Assembly: GCA_963817885.1 (NCBI GenBank)
Contig: CAWFQE010000002.1
Coordinates: forward strand, 248,001-312,000
Direction of reading: 5' to 3'
Length of the DNA stretch: 64,000 nucleotides
Source of the DNA: CAVOHU01 sp963817885
GTDB taxonomy: Bacteria > Acidobacteriota > Vicinamibacteria > Vicinamibacterales > JAKQTR01
Of this stretch, positions 8,684 to 18,109 are shown piece by piece. A program made the translations under genes and the position numbers. Under the pieces are notes generated by a model that was not told the origin of the DNA, searched no databases, and was given only the letters and a program-made list of their open reading frames with translations. The number at the start of each line of letters is the position of its first letter. Within the stretch, counting starts at the first letter, position 1.

Positions 8684-8862
8684 ACGAGCAACACCGGCAC
8701 GTTCGTCTGCTGACGGCTCCCTGCCATTTCGCTGATCATCGGTCTCGGGTTAGTCGGTCGTGAGTTACGGGAACCGTGCCGAACGTAAACAACACAACGT
8801 GGCGTCCAACGCACGGCGAGAAGCTGGGAGATTCTCGCGCGGCCTGTCAGCTACGAGGTCTC

Positions 8863-8891
8863 AATATCGCCCTCGCTGCACGTGTTGTCAA
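8863..8891 (-). promoter_or_regulatory. sigma-70-type promoter of nrdJ
   Basis: On the minus strand TTGACA (8886-8891, perfect -35) is separated by 17 bases from GATATT (8863-8868, 4 of 6 to TATAAT). Transcription would begin near 8856, some 295 bases before the nrdJ ATG. Confidence 0.6.
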
Positions 8892-8900
8892 GGTCTTCTC

Positions 8901-8916
8901 CCACCAGATATTGTGC
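8901..8916 (-). promoter_or_regulatory. NrdR-box-like site 2 (promoter proximal)
   Basis: Minus strand GGCACAATATCTGGTG matches the NrdR-box pattern ACACWATATATWGTGT at 12 of 16 positions, including the CWATAT core. It lies ten bases upstream of the -35 hexamer. Confidence 0.55.
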
Positions 8917-8930
8917 CTCTCAATTAGGTC

Positions 8931-8946
8931 AGACGCAATATGGTGT
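8931..8946 (-). promoter_or_regulatory. NrdR-box-like site 1 (promoter distal)
   Basis: Minus strand ACACCATATTGCGTCT matches the NrdR-box pattern at 11 of 16 positions. It is offset 30 bases from site 2, close to three helical turns, as expected for paired NrdR boxes that regulate RNR genes. Confidence 0.5.
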
Positions 8947-9091
8947 GTATTTAGGGCCATTTTACCACGTTTTGCTTTATATTCGCTACACGGGGTCTCA
9001 TTCGGCCTTGACACGCCACGAATCGGTCGGCGTGCCTCTCGCCGCATGGCCCTTCTGACCATCCTCAGCGACGTGGTACAGTCGCGATTGG

Positions 9092-9862
9092 ATGCCCGAC
9101 GACACACTCCTGCCGGCCGGAGAGGCCGTGCCGACGTTTCCCGCCGAGGACCGACACAGCCGCGCGACCGGGCGCCTGATTGCCCTCGGTGAGGTGATCG
9201 TCGCATCCGGGTTCCCGACGCAGTTCGCGCTGAGCGTGCTGTTGATTGCCGCAGGCTTTCGTCCGTTCGATGAGTTCGGAAGCCTGTCGCTGTCCTACGT
9301 CGTGTCGGTGTGGATCCTGGACACGGCGGCGTTGCTTGGGTTCATGGCGTGGCGGGTGCGAGCCTCGCACGAGTCCATCCGTGCGCTGTTCATCGGCGAC
9401 CGGCCGATCCGTCGTGAAGTCATGATCGGCGTCGTGTCGGTTCCAGTGCTGCTCGCGGCGGTCGTGCTCCTGCTGGGCGGAATCCGGCTGGTCATGCCCG
9501 CGCTGCACAACGTGCCCGCCAACCCGTTCGAGGCGCTGATTCGCACGGCCGCCGACGCGTGGATCCTCGGGACGATGGCGGTGGTGAGCGGCGGCCTCAA
9601 GGAGGAGGCCCAGCGGGCGTTCGTGCTGCATCGCTTCGGTCAGCACCTGGGCGGCGCCAGAATCGGCCTGGTGCTCTTCAGCCTGGTGTTCGGGGCGGGT
9701 CACGTCATCCAGGGATGGGACGTCGGCCTGGTCACGATGCTGCTCGGATTTCTCTGGGGCGTGCTCTACCTGCAGCGCCGCAGCGTGACGGCCTCGGTGG
9801 TTTCCCACTCGGGGTTCAACGTGATCCAGATCCTCCAGTTCACGCTCTTCGGATCGTCGTAA
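9092..9862 (+). CDS. CPBP-family intramembrane metalloprotease
   Basis: The 256-residue multi-pass membrane protein has the three CPBP (Abi/CAAX-protease-like) motifs: KEEAQRAFVLHRF (EExxxR, about 169-181), FGAGHVIQG (FxxxH, about 200-208) and HSGFN (HxxxN) near the C terminus. The Glu and His residues coordinate the catalytic metal inside the membrane. Substrates are not predictable from sequence; relatives act on prenylated proteins, anti-sigma factors or bacteriocins. At least six hydrophobic segments are seen. It is divergent from nrdJ and convergent with the SurA-like gene, so it is a single-gene unit. Confidence 0.88.
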   Translation: MPDDTLLPAGEAVPTFPAEDRHSRATGRLIALGEVIVASGFPTQFALSVLLIAAGFRPFDEFGSLSLSYVVSVWILDTAALLGFMAWRVRASHESIRALFIGDRPIRREVMIGVVSVPVLLAAVVLLLGGIRLVMPALHNVPANPFEALIRTAADAWILGTMAVVSGGLKEEAQRAFVLHRFGQHLGGARIGLVLFSLVFGAGHVIQGWDVGLVTMLLGFLWGVLYLQRRSVTASVVSHSGFNVIQILQFTLFGSS

Positions 9863-9880
9863 GCCCGCCCCGTTTCCGCC

Positions 9881-10537
9881 CTACTGCCTGCCCGGAAGAT
9901 ACAGCTCGACCACATCGGCGCGCCTTCGCAGCCGGGCGAGCCAGCTTTCGATCGCCTGCGCGCGGCGCGTGTCCACGAAGTGCCCGACGATGGTGCTTCG
10001 GACATCGTCGAGGGGCAGGAGAACGCCGTTCTGCGTGAATTGCCCCTGGTTGGAGCGGTAGTAGGCGAGGATTTCGTCGTCGCTGGGAGGCAGCACGGCC
10101 TCGAACCGCCGGTTGATGTACTGCGTCACCCGCACGTCCTCCAGGGCCAGCTGGTGCACGCCCGCCTCGTCGAGACCCGAGGCGGCGAGCGCGCTTCGAT
10201 ACGCCTCGGGGTCGGCGAAGCGCTCGTGGATCCGCGCGATTCGCTGCGTCACCAGCGCCGGATCGGGTTCCGGCACGACGGACCGATTGACTTCCTCCAG
10301 CACCAGCTCGTGATCGATGAGCGCCGTGACGGCGGCCCCTGTCGGATCGGCGGCCCCCTTCACGTCCACCAGCCCAAGAAGGACCGCGCCCCGGGCGTCG
10401 GACAAGGTGATGACGCTGCCCGACACGACGGCCAGAACCCGATCGATCACCTCTGCGGCGGCAAATCCGCCCTGAACCGCAGACAGCAGCATGGCGGCGA
10501 GCAGCACGATGCAGCCTCGCCTGATCGTGTTCAGCAT
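9881..10537 (-). CDS. SurA-like periplasmic chaperone lacking a PPIase domain
   Basis: The 218-residue exported protein starts with a signal peptide (IRRGCIVLLAAMLLSAVQGGFA) and continues EVIDRVLAVVSGSVITLSDA, the N-terminal SurA signature. The helical chaperone core follows, including an EILAYYRSNQGQFTQNG segment like the linker before parvulin domains. No parvulin PPIase domain is present, so it should bind unfolded outer-membrane proteins without isomerase activity. Its ATG overlaps the stop codon of the BamA/TamA-like gene (TGATG, one shared base), tying its synthesis to the barrel-assembly factor and TamB upstream. Family placement is firm; lack of isomerase activity is inferred from length. 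Confidence 0.83.
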   Translation of the reverse strand: MLNTIRRGCIVLLAAMLLSAVQGGFAAAEVIDRVLAVVSGSVITLSDARGAVLLGLVDVKGAADPTGAAVTALIDHELVLEEVNRSVVPEPDPALVTQRIARIHERFADPEAYRSALAASGLDEAGVHQLALEDVRVTQYINRRFEAVLPPSDDEILAYYRSNQGQFTQNGVLLPLDDVRSTIVGHFVDTRRAQAIESWLARLRRRADVVELYLPGRQ

Positions 10538-13488
10538 CAGAATGCCTGCCCGATGCTGATGTGCAGCGCCGTGCGCGACTCGCGCGTGGAGGCAAAGGTC
10601 AGCAGCCGGCCGAGCTTGAAGCCCACGTCGAGTCGCAGTGGACCGATCGGTGACTTGTACCGGATCCCGAACCCCGCCCCGGCGCGCAGGTGGCCGAGGT
10701 CGAAGTCGGAGGCTTTCGCGAACACGTTGCCGGCGTCCAGGAAGCTCACGACGCCCACGTCGCGCCAGACGTCCATGCGCAACTCGGTGTTGAGCACGAG
10801 CAGCGCGTGGCCGCCTTTGGGCTGCCCGTCGCGGTCGAAGGTGGCCGGCATGCCCAGATGGTCGAGCTGGAACCCGCGGACGGTGGTGTCGCCGCCGGCG
10901 AAGAACCGTTCATTGGCCGGCAGGTCGCGCACGGTCTGGTAGTCCGTCGCGCCGGTGACGGGATCGCTGGACAGCACGGTCCGTGGAAAGCCCACGCCGA
11001 GGCCGAGTCGAACGCCTGACGCCAGGATGATCCGGCGCCCGGTCGGGAGGCGATGGTAGGTGAAGGCCTGGAGGAACGTCTTCGCGAACCCGATCTGGGA
11101 GCCGAGCGGCACCAGCGCCAGATCACTGTTCAGCCCGAGCAGGGATCCGGACGACGGGTCGATGGCGTCGCTGCGGGTATCACGCGCAGCGGTCCCCGAG
11201 AAGATCGAGAGCCGGACCGACGGGAAGAGGCGGTCGATCAGAGGCTTGTCGATGGGATTGAGCGTCTCGGCGAGCAGGTCGTTGCGCTCGAGCGAGTACT
11301 GGCCCGACACGGTGTACGCCTTGTTCAGGCGGCGCGCCAGCTCCAGGCGGAACGACCGCCGCCTGAAGGCGAAGCTGGTCCGGCTGCCCTGTTCGAAGAG
11401 TACCGAGGCCTGGAGGTCGGCCTTCGTCATCAGGAATCTCGGCTCGCGATACGAGCCGACGACCCGGTACTCGGTCGTCGAGTACGCGGGAGTGGTCGAC
11501 GAGATCGCTCCCCGCTGGCGGGCGCTCACGCGCGAGTAGATGTTGATGGAGCGGTTCTTTCCCCAGAGGTTGCGCCGGCCGAGCTCGAAGAAGGCGCGAG
11601 GCGCGAACTGGGATGTCTCGACCGTCTGGAGCTCGAGGCCGCCGCCGTACCCGATCGTGGTCGAAGGGGCCTCTTCCACCGTGACCAGGACATCGCGCCT
11701 GGTCTCGCCCCGATGCTGAAGCTCCGAAATCGTCACCCTGCGGAACAGCCCCAGGGCCGACAGCCGGGCCTGGCTCTCGTTAATCTTCGCCAGGCCGAGC
11801 GGCTGGCCGGGCTGCAGCGTAATCTCGTGCCGGATCGTGGTCTCGCTGATGTGCTGATTGCCGACGATCAGGATGTGATCGACGATGACCTCCGGGCCTT
11901 CGTTGATGACGTAGACCAGTCCCGCGCGCGTCCGGTCAGGGTTGGCGACCAGCTCGAAGTCGACGCGAGCCGAGCGAAAGCCCCGGTTGAAGTACTCGAG
12001 AAGCAGGCGGTCCCGATCGGCGTCCACCTTGCCGGCATCGAACGGCTGGCCCGTCCTGAGCTGGAGGAGCGCGTCGAGCCGGGAGGTGGGAACAGCCGAG
12101 TTCCCCTTGATGGTCACCTCGCCTACCAGCGTGCGGGGCCCCGCCGCGATCTCGATCGTCGAATCGACGAGCTGTTCGCCCGAGGCTAGCGCGGGTGTCG
12201 GGCGAACCGCGTCCTGGTGCGTGACCTTCGCTCCGACGTAGCCGCGGCGGCGGTACTCCGCGACGACCGCCGCGACATCGGCGTCGAGGCGAGCCTGGAC
12301 GAACGGCTGGCCGGGCGTCACCTTCAGCAGCGTCCGCATCTCGGCCTGTGACAGCGTCGAGGTGGTGGGCAGCACCACCGACGCGATGCGGTACAGCGGT
12401 CCCCGCTTGACGGTGAACGCAATATGCAGCGTGCCCGCCTTCTCGTTCTGGGTGAACGTCGCGGAGGCGTCGCGGTAGCCCTGGGCACGGAGGTACTCGG
12501 CGATGCGGCGTTCGGAGTCTTCGAGCAGGTCCCGGTCGGCCGACCCCTCGCGGCTGATCGGCACCAGTTCCGCCTGCTCGCGCGGCAGCAGCGGATCGCC
12601 CTGGAACTCCAGCACGACCCGCGGCCCACGGTCCAGCGTCAGGGTGAGGGTGACGCCGTCGCGGGCCTCGTTGACGCGCACGGTACGACCGACCGTGGCC
12701 TCGTAGAAACCGGCCCGGTGCCACTCGTCGATGTACTGCCCGATGCGCGACTGGAGCGCGTCCGGGTCGTACCGATCGCCGATGTGCACCTGCAGCCGCT
12801 GGCCGAGCGACCCATTCAGTTCCGGCTCCGGCCCCGTCAGGTACAACGTCTCGATTCGCGCCTGGGGCCCGGCCGCAATGTCGAAGGCCAGATCTCCCGA
12901 CTCGGACGGCACGTTGCCGACCGCCGCGGGGGTCACCCGGGCGCGGAGGTACCCGTGATCCTGCAGGAACTGTTCGAGGGCGCTGGCGATGTCGGCGCCC
13001 CGGCCCATCGGCGGCGTGGGCCCGAACCGATCGACGACGGCCGACCGGAGCATGGCCTCGGGGAGCCCGAGGTCGCCGCTGAACACCACGCGCTTGACGT
13101 CGTGCAGCGCCACCAGGTCGAACACCAGCTTCACCCCGCCGGGAACGATGGTGGCGTCCACCCGCACGTCCTGGTAACGGCCAAGCCCGATCAGGTGGAC
13201 GATGCTCTCGCGGACGGCCGCCAGCGAAAGCGGGCCGCCAGGGCGGACGTCGACCAGCGCGCGCAACCGTGCGTCGCTGATCTCCGTGCCGGCCGAGACC
13301 ATCCGGATCTCGGACACCACCTTCCCCACATACTGATCGATCTGCTCGACCGCCGGAGCCTGGGATTGCGCCAGGGCAGGACGCCCGCCTCCCGCCCACG
13401 CCAGCGCCGCCAGGATGGCCAGCGCCCGCCAGCTCCCCCCGGAGCGCGCGCGCGCGATCGACGCGATGGGCAGACGGGGTCGGCTCAT
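10537..13488 (-). CDS. BamA/TamA-type outer-membrane assembly factor (POTRA + barrel)
   Basis: The 983-residue Omp85 protein inserts barrel proteins into the outer membrane. After a signal peptide (MSRPRLPIAS... to GRPALAQ, about 1-40) come about five POTRA repeats; YLTGPEPELNGSLGQRL, VTIKGNSAVPTSRLDALLQL and ILIVGNQHISETTIRHEITL are typical POTRA starts. The rest is a 16-strand-type surface-antigen barrel (FELGRRNLWGKNRSINIYSR; FFAGGDTTVRGFQLDHLG) ending in Phe. Its ATG at 13488 overlaps the predicted tamB stop (ATGA). Being paired with TamB argues for a TamA role, but the POTRA number is BamA-like, so I leave the symbol open. The frame is continuous with most of tamB only because tamB is frameshifted. 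Confidence 0.88.
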   Translation of the reverse strand: MSRPRLPIASIARARSGGSWRALAILAALAWAGGGRPALAQSQAPAVEQIDQYVGKVVSEIRMVSAGTEISDARLRALVDVRPGGPLSLAAVRESIVHLIGLGRYQDVRVDATIVPGGVKLVFDLVALHDVKRVVFSGDLGLPEAMLRSAVVDRFGPTPPMGRGADIASALEQFLQDHGYLRARVTPAAVGNVPSESGDLAFDIAAGPQARIETLYLTGPEPELNGSLGQRLQVHIGDRYDPDALQSRIGQYIDEWHRAGFYEATVGRTVRVNEARDGVTLTLTLDRGPRVVLEFQGDPLLPREQAELVPISREGSADRDLLEDSERRIAEYLRAQGYRDASATFTQNEKAGTLHIAFTVKRGPLYRIASVVLPTTSTLSQAEMRTLLKVTPGQPFVQARLDADVAAVVAEYRRRGYVGAKVTHQDAVRPTPALASGEQLVDSTIEIAAGPRTLVGEVTIKGNSAVPTSRLDALLQLRTGQPFDAGKVDADRDRLLLEYFNRGFRSARVDFELVANPDRTRAGLVYVINEGPEVIVDHILIVGNQHISETTIRHEITLQPGQPLGLAKINESQARLSALGLFRRVTISELQHRGETRRDVLVTVEEAPSTTIGYGGGLELQTVETSQFAPRAFFELGRRNLWGKNRSINIYSRVSARQRGAISSTTPAYSTTEYRVVGSYREPRFLMTKADLQASVLFEQGSRTSFAFRRRSFRLELARRLNKAYTVSGQYSLERNDLLAETLNPIDKPLIDRLFPSVRLSIFSGTAARDTRSDAIDPSSGSLLGLNSDLALVPLGSQIGFAKTFLQAFTYHRLPTGRRIILASGVRLGLGVGFPRTVLSSDPVTGATDYQTVRDLPANERFFAGGDTTVRGFQLDHLGMPATFDRDGQPKGGHALLVLNTELRMDVWRDVGVVSFLDAGNVFAKASDFDLGHLRAGAGFGIRYKSPIGPLRLDVGFKLGRLLTFASTRESRTALHISIGQAF

Positions 13489-16400
13489 CGGAATGTATGC
13501 CGGACGCGGACATCCAGGGCGTAGGTGCGGTCCTCGTTCTGCGTGAGAATCCAGGAGAGCCGATCGTTCTGGTCGTACTCGAGCAGGATGACCTGATCGC
13601 GGACCGACGAGGTCAGGCTCCGGGAGGTACGTGAGGAAGACGCGATCGGAAATCTTCTTGAGGATGGTGACGCGCGCTCCTGGCGCGAAGCGGGTGGACT
13701 GCTGTGTCGGGTCGGTCAGCAGGGGCGTAATCTGCACCGTGTCGAGCCCGAAGGTCTGCTCGACGGCGCGCTGAACGCCCGACGAGATCGGGCTCGCCAG
13801 CAGGCTCGCCGCGCGGGCCTGGAGCAGCGACTGTTCGGTGGCGTTGGGCGACTGGAGCTGCCGCAGCTCCGCGTCCTGCGTGGACCGGGCGCCTCCGAGC
13901 AGCATCGAGGCGATCTCGATCTGCCCGAGCGGCGGGTCCGACGACAGGTCCAGCTGCTGGATCCTCTGCATGGTCCCGCTGGCGCGCAGCGTCACGTTGT
14001 AGGTCTGGCCCGGCGCCCGCACGCGCGTCTCGGTCTCGAGATCGAAGAACGGCTCGATCTTGGTCGGGTTGCTGAAATCCACCGTGCCGCGCGTGATCAC
14101 GTAGCGCTGTCCCTCGAACCGAATCTCGCCGCGATCCACCTCCACGCGGCCAAATATCAGGGGCCGATCCATCGTGCCGCGCACGGTGAGATCCGCGTTG
14201 GCCGCCACGCGCCCGAGATTGTTGTCCATCTCCAGCGAGGAGGCCGGTGCCAGGATCCGGATGTCGTAACGCAACGGCCAGCCGGGCTCAGGGGCCTGCC
14301 CGGGCAGGCCGGAGGCGGCGGGCACCCCTGCCAGCTCAATCAGGCCGCTGCCGAGGTCGATGCGGCGGCGATACACCGCGCTTGCCACGGAGATCTGTCC
14401 GCTCAGCGTCGGCTGATCGGCCGAGCCCCGCAGCGTCAGATCCGCATTGACCGTCGAGCGCAGCCCCTGGACCAGGCGCAGCTGCATGTTGGCGCCGGTG
14501 GCTGAGACATCGAACCGGGTCGGCCTGAAACCGCTGAGGTCGATGCGCCCGCCGAATCGCACGTCGCCTTGCGCCAGCTTCGCGGTCAGCGGGCTGTTCA
14601 CATCGTCGAATCGCACGCTGCCGCCCGAGAACTCGATGCGCCCGTTGATGTTCTCGAGCGCGTGCGGCATGGCGAAGTGACGCAGCCGGCCGTTGGCGAT
14701 GGTGACCTGGCCCGAGATCACCGGCTTCTCGAGGGGCCCATCGATGTCGGCCAGGATTTCGGCGGAGCCTGATCCGCGGATGCTGCCGCTCAGGCCCTTG
14801 ATGATGTTCAGCACGCCCAGGTTGGCGGCGCCCTCCGCGTGAACGGCCACCGTGCCGGCGCTGCCGTTGAGGCTGCCGTTGATCGCCAGGTGCGTGTCCT
14901 CGCCCGCCAGCTTGAGCTGCCGCAGGCTGAACACGCCCTGGTCGATCCCGATGTCAATCGGCCCGTCGTTGTGAAGGGAGTAGTCGTAGAGCGTCAGATC
15001 GGCCTGGTCGACCTTCAGGTCCGCGATGATCGTGTCGGGTTTCGCGAACGAGCCTCGTGCGCGGAGGGTGCCCGTCGCCAGCACCGATGTGAACGGCGGC
15101 AGCCCCGGATAGGACAGGCGGATGTACGGATCGAGCGAGGTCTGGACGAATTGCAGGCCGATTTCGCCGGTGTACGGTTTGAGGCGCGTGGTCTTGCCGG
15201 AGCCGACGACCGAGAGCCGGGGAGAGGCCGCGCGAAAATCGAAATTGGTCGTGTCCCCGCGGATCGCGACGTTGAACGTCGCGTCGCCGATGCCTTCCTC
15301 GCGCACGAACAGGCCGAGCATCCGGCCGGTCACATCGAAGGTCGGCACCGCGAATTCGCCGCTGCCGGAGGCCTTGAACTCCACCGTGCCCGTGAGGGGC
15401 CACTGGTCGAACTGCATCATGGACACGCGCTCGGCCGGGATGGCGCGGCCATCGACGTTGAACGAGTAGGTCGCGTCCCATCCGACGTAGGCGGCGCCTC
15501 GAACGGCGCCGGTCCCCTTCTGCATCTCGATCGCGTCGAGCCACACGCCCGCACCCTCGAAACGCAGGGCGGCGGTGGCGCTGGAGAAGACCTCCTCGAA
15601 GGCGGTGAAGGGGGCGACCGTCAGCCGCCCGAAGCCGAAGGGCTGCTCGTAGGCGCCGTAGAGATGAAGCATCCCGGTCATCGGGCCGTCGAGCGGGTAC
15701 TCGTCGAGATCGAACCAGTGACGCAGGTCGGCGGCTTCCCAGTTGCCGACGTCGAACCGCGCATTGATCTCTTCGCCCGTGTCCTTGCGCGGATAGCCCA
15801 TCGCGAATCGCCCGTCGATGCCCAGGGTCGCCTGCCCCTTGCGAAGCCGGCCGTCGGTGACGTCCAGGTAGGCGTTGTCGTAGACGAGCCTGGCCGTGCC
15901 GCCGCCCCAGTCGACGTCCCAGGCCTTCATGCGCCCGGCGGTCACGCTGCCCTCGATTCGCGGTTGCCTGATCGAATTCAGCAGGACCCCGTCGAACACA
16001 CCGGCCCCGCCCAGTTCGGTGGGCGTGGTGGGCGAGCCCGCCGCCGTGATGATGCCCGCCAGCAGCCGATCGCTCTCCTGCCAGTCGGTGCTGGTCACGT
16101 GGAACGGCACGTTCGACCGTTCGCCGTAGGCCGTGCGCCCCTGGAAATCGACGAAGGTCGTGGGTGTGGCCGCCTGGCTCGGCCCGAAGTCGATCCACTC
16201 GGGCCCGTACCGATACTGGATCCGGGCGCCGACCGGCACCTGCACGACGGGCGGGAATTCGTCGCCGTGCACGTGGGCGACCGGCGGGCCGGGCAGCGGA
16301 CTTGGCAGCGCCCGTCCGAGCAGCGCCGCGCCGGCAGGAGGATCGACCGTGATGTCGCCCTCACCCGAATGATCGCCGAATCCCCCGAGCGTCCACTCCA

Positions 16401-17562
16401 GCAGGTTGTGCCCCGCGGCGCGCCCCGAGAGGCGGAGGCCCTGCCAGGCCATCGCCGAGGTGAACGTCGCCAGGTCGACCGACTCGTAGGTGGTGTCCAG
16501 GCGCGCCCGGCCCGGCGCCGGAACGCCGAGCGGCGCCATCAGGTAGGTGAACTGCTGCGACCCGCCGTAGAACTCCGAACGGGCGTGCAATACCTCGAAG
16601 CGATCGCGAACCCAGACGAGCGTGCCTTGGAGCGACGGGAAGTCGTACTTGCTCAGGCGAACGTTCTCACTCCGGAAGTCGCCCTTGAGTTCCCGCCCGT
16701 TCTTGAAGAGGTGGAAGGTCCCTTTGAAGTGCCCTTCGCCTTCGAGCCGGAAGTTGTCGTGCGCCCAGAAGATTTCGCGCGCCTTCGGCAAATCGATGGT
16801 CGACGAGACGTCGTAGAGCATCTCCGGCCAGCGCGCGATGTCGACCATGCCGACAAACGAGGTGTCGGCGCCGTAGCTGGCCACCTCGGCCCGATCCATG
16901 AAGACCTTGGAATCGGCGATCCGGAACCAGGCCCGCAGGTCGGTCGCCATCGGCTCGTAGTCCATGATCTTGACGGTGCCGCCCTGCGCCGACACGTGTC
17001 CGCGATAGCCTGCGAGCCGGGTCACCGAGATGTCGAGGTTGCGGAGCACCACGCTCCACGTCGGGCGGTCGTAATACGAGAACTGCCCGCGCCGCACCCG
17101 CACGTACTGCAGGGTGGTCGTGAACGAACTCGCCCCTTCGCCCGACTTGATGCTGGGAAAGCTATGACGGCCGCCGGGGAACGATTCCACCACCATGTTG
17201 AAATCGCTCATCTCGACGCTGTCGATCCGAAGCTCGCGGTTGAAGAGTGGGACCCACGGGATCGAGATGACGATCTCGCGGGCCTTGAGAAACGGCACGT
17301 CGGTGGGCGCGAGCCCCTCGATCACCACGTCGCCCGCGACGAACCGGCCGTCGAACAGCCGGACCGACAGCGCCCCGATGTGCACGGGCCGGGTGAGGAC
17401 ATCGGTCAGCCAGGCTTCCGCCCGCGTACGCAGCAGGGACCCGAGATCGACGGTGACCGAGGTGACGAACGCCGCGACCAGCAGCGCGACGGCCACCATC
17501 CACGTCCGTCTCGCGTGCGAGAGGAACCGTCGGGCGAACTGCCTTGCATCCATCGAAGTCAC
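13485..17562 (-). CDS. tamB: TamB-like (DUF490) translocation/assembly protein, +1 frameshift near the 3' end
   Basis: TamB spans the periplasm and works with an Omp85 partner in outer-membrane assembly and lipid transport. Start GTG 17562 (or ATG 17553) is followed by a signal-anchor (TWMVAVALLVAAFVTSVTVDL), a very long repetitive beta-rich region (AsmA/DUF490 type) and the C-terminal TamB domain (VEVDRGEIRFEGQRYVITRG, TVDFSNPTKIEPFFDLETET, SDRVFLTYL). The family tail (SSVRDQVILLEYDQNDRL..., ending DVRVRHTFR) is in the next frame: an extra base in the CCC run (plus strand GGG, 13622-13624) shifts the reading. Removing it gives 1358 residues ending at 13485 with an ATGA overlap to the next gene. 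Either a recent mutation or a consensus error. Confidence 0.85.
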
Positions 17563-17566
17563 GCGG

Positions 17567-18082
17567 TCACTCGACCACGACGAGCAGGCGTCCGGCCACG
17601 ACCGACATGCCTTCGGTCACGGTCACCTCCCGGACGCGGCCGTCCTTGGGGGAGCGCAGCTCGTTCTCCATCTTCATGGCCTCGACCACGATCAGGCCCT
17701 GGCGGGCCTTCACCTCGTCGCCGGGCGATACCAGGACCTTCACCACCTTGCCGGGCATCGGCGCGAGCACCTGCTGCAGCCCGGTCGCCTGTGCCTGCGC
17801 GGACTGGCCGCCGCCCGGGCGGACCCTTCCGGTCAGGACGCGCGCCGTGGACACGCCCGCATCCGTGTGGATCGCCAGCTCGCCGTTGACGCCGGTCTCC
17901 GAGAACCCGACTTCGCGGCTGGCCTGGCTCTCGCCCTCATAGACGAGCGACAGCGTCGTCTCGTCGATCGGTGCGGCATCGACCAGGCGCGGGATCCCGT
18001 CGACGATGACGCGGAATCGGCCCTCGGCCGGCTCGACCGACACGTTCCGGACCCGGCCGTTGACCTCGATTTGAAGCTCCAT
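17567..18082 (-). CDS. biotin carboxyl carrier protein of an acyl-CoA carboxylase
   Basis: The 171-residue protein ends in a biotinyl/lipoyl domain: LAPMPGKVVKVLVSPGDEV and VVEAMKMENELRSP, with the biotinylated Lys in EAMKMEN. The N-terminal half (MELQIEVNGRVRNVSVEPAE) is the short BT-like region that docks carrier to carboxylase in separate-subunit enzymes. It carries CO2 from the biotin carboxylase just upstream (18110-19645) to the carboxyltransferase (19784-21325). The gap to biotin carboxylase is 27 bases and to tamB 4 bases, so all are co-transcribed. Confidence 0.9.
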   Translation of the reverse strand: MELQIEVNGRVRNVSVEPAEGRFRVIVDGIPRLVDAAPIDETTLSLVYEGESQASREVGFSETGVNGELAIHTDAGVSTARVLTGRVRPGGGQSAQAQATGLQQVLAPMPGKVVKVLVSPGDEVKARQGLIVVEAMKMENELRSPKDGRVREVTVTEGMSVVAGRLLVVVE

Positions 18083-18109
18083 GTCCAGCTCCGGCGCCGC
18101 ACGAGAAAG

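Noticed and set aside
8561..8856. Cobalamin riboswitch in the nrdJ leader.
   Set aside because: Neither the B12-box core nor the terminal AGYCAGGAGACC-like element was found in the right order; only partial look-alikes.
10537..17562. A single 2341-residue TamB-Omp85 fusion protein.
   Set aside because: The conserved tamB tail is present in the next frame and the Omp85 part has its own signal peptide and ATG; the fused frame results from one extra base.
14839..17889. A 1016-codon plus-strand open frame, and other long frames opposite nrdJ, biotin carboxylase and carboxyltransferase.
   Set aside because: They are antisense shadows of genes with strong family motifs, with Arg/Gly/Pro/His-biased composition and no recognisable domain; high GC makes such frames long.
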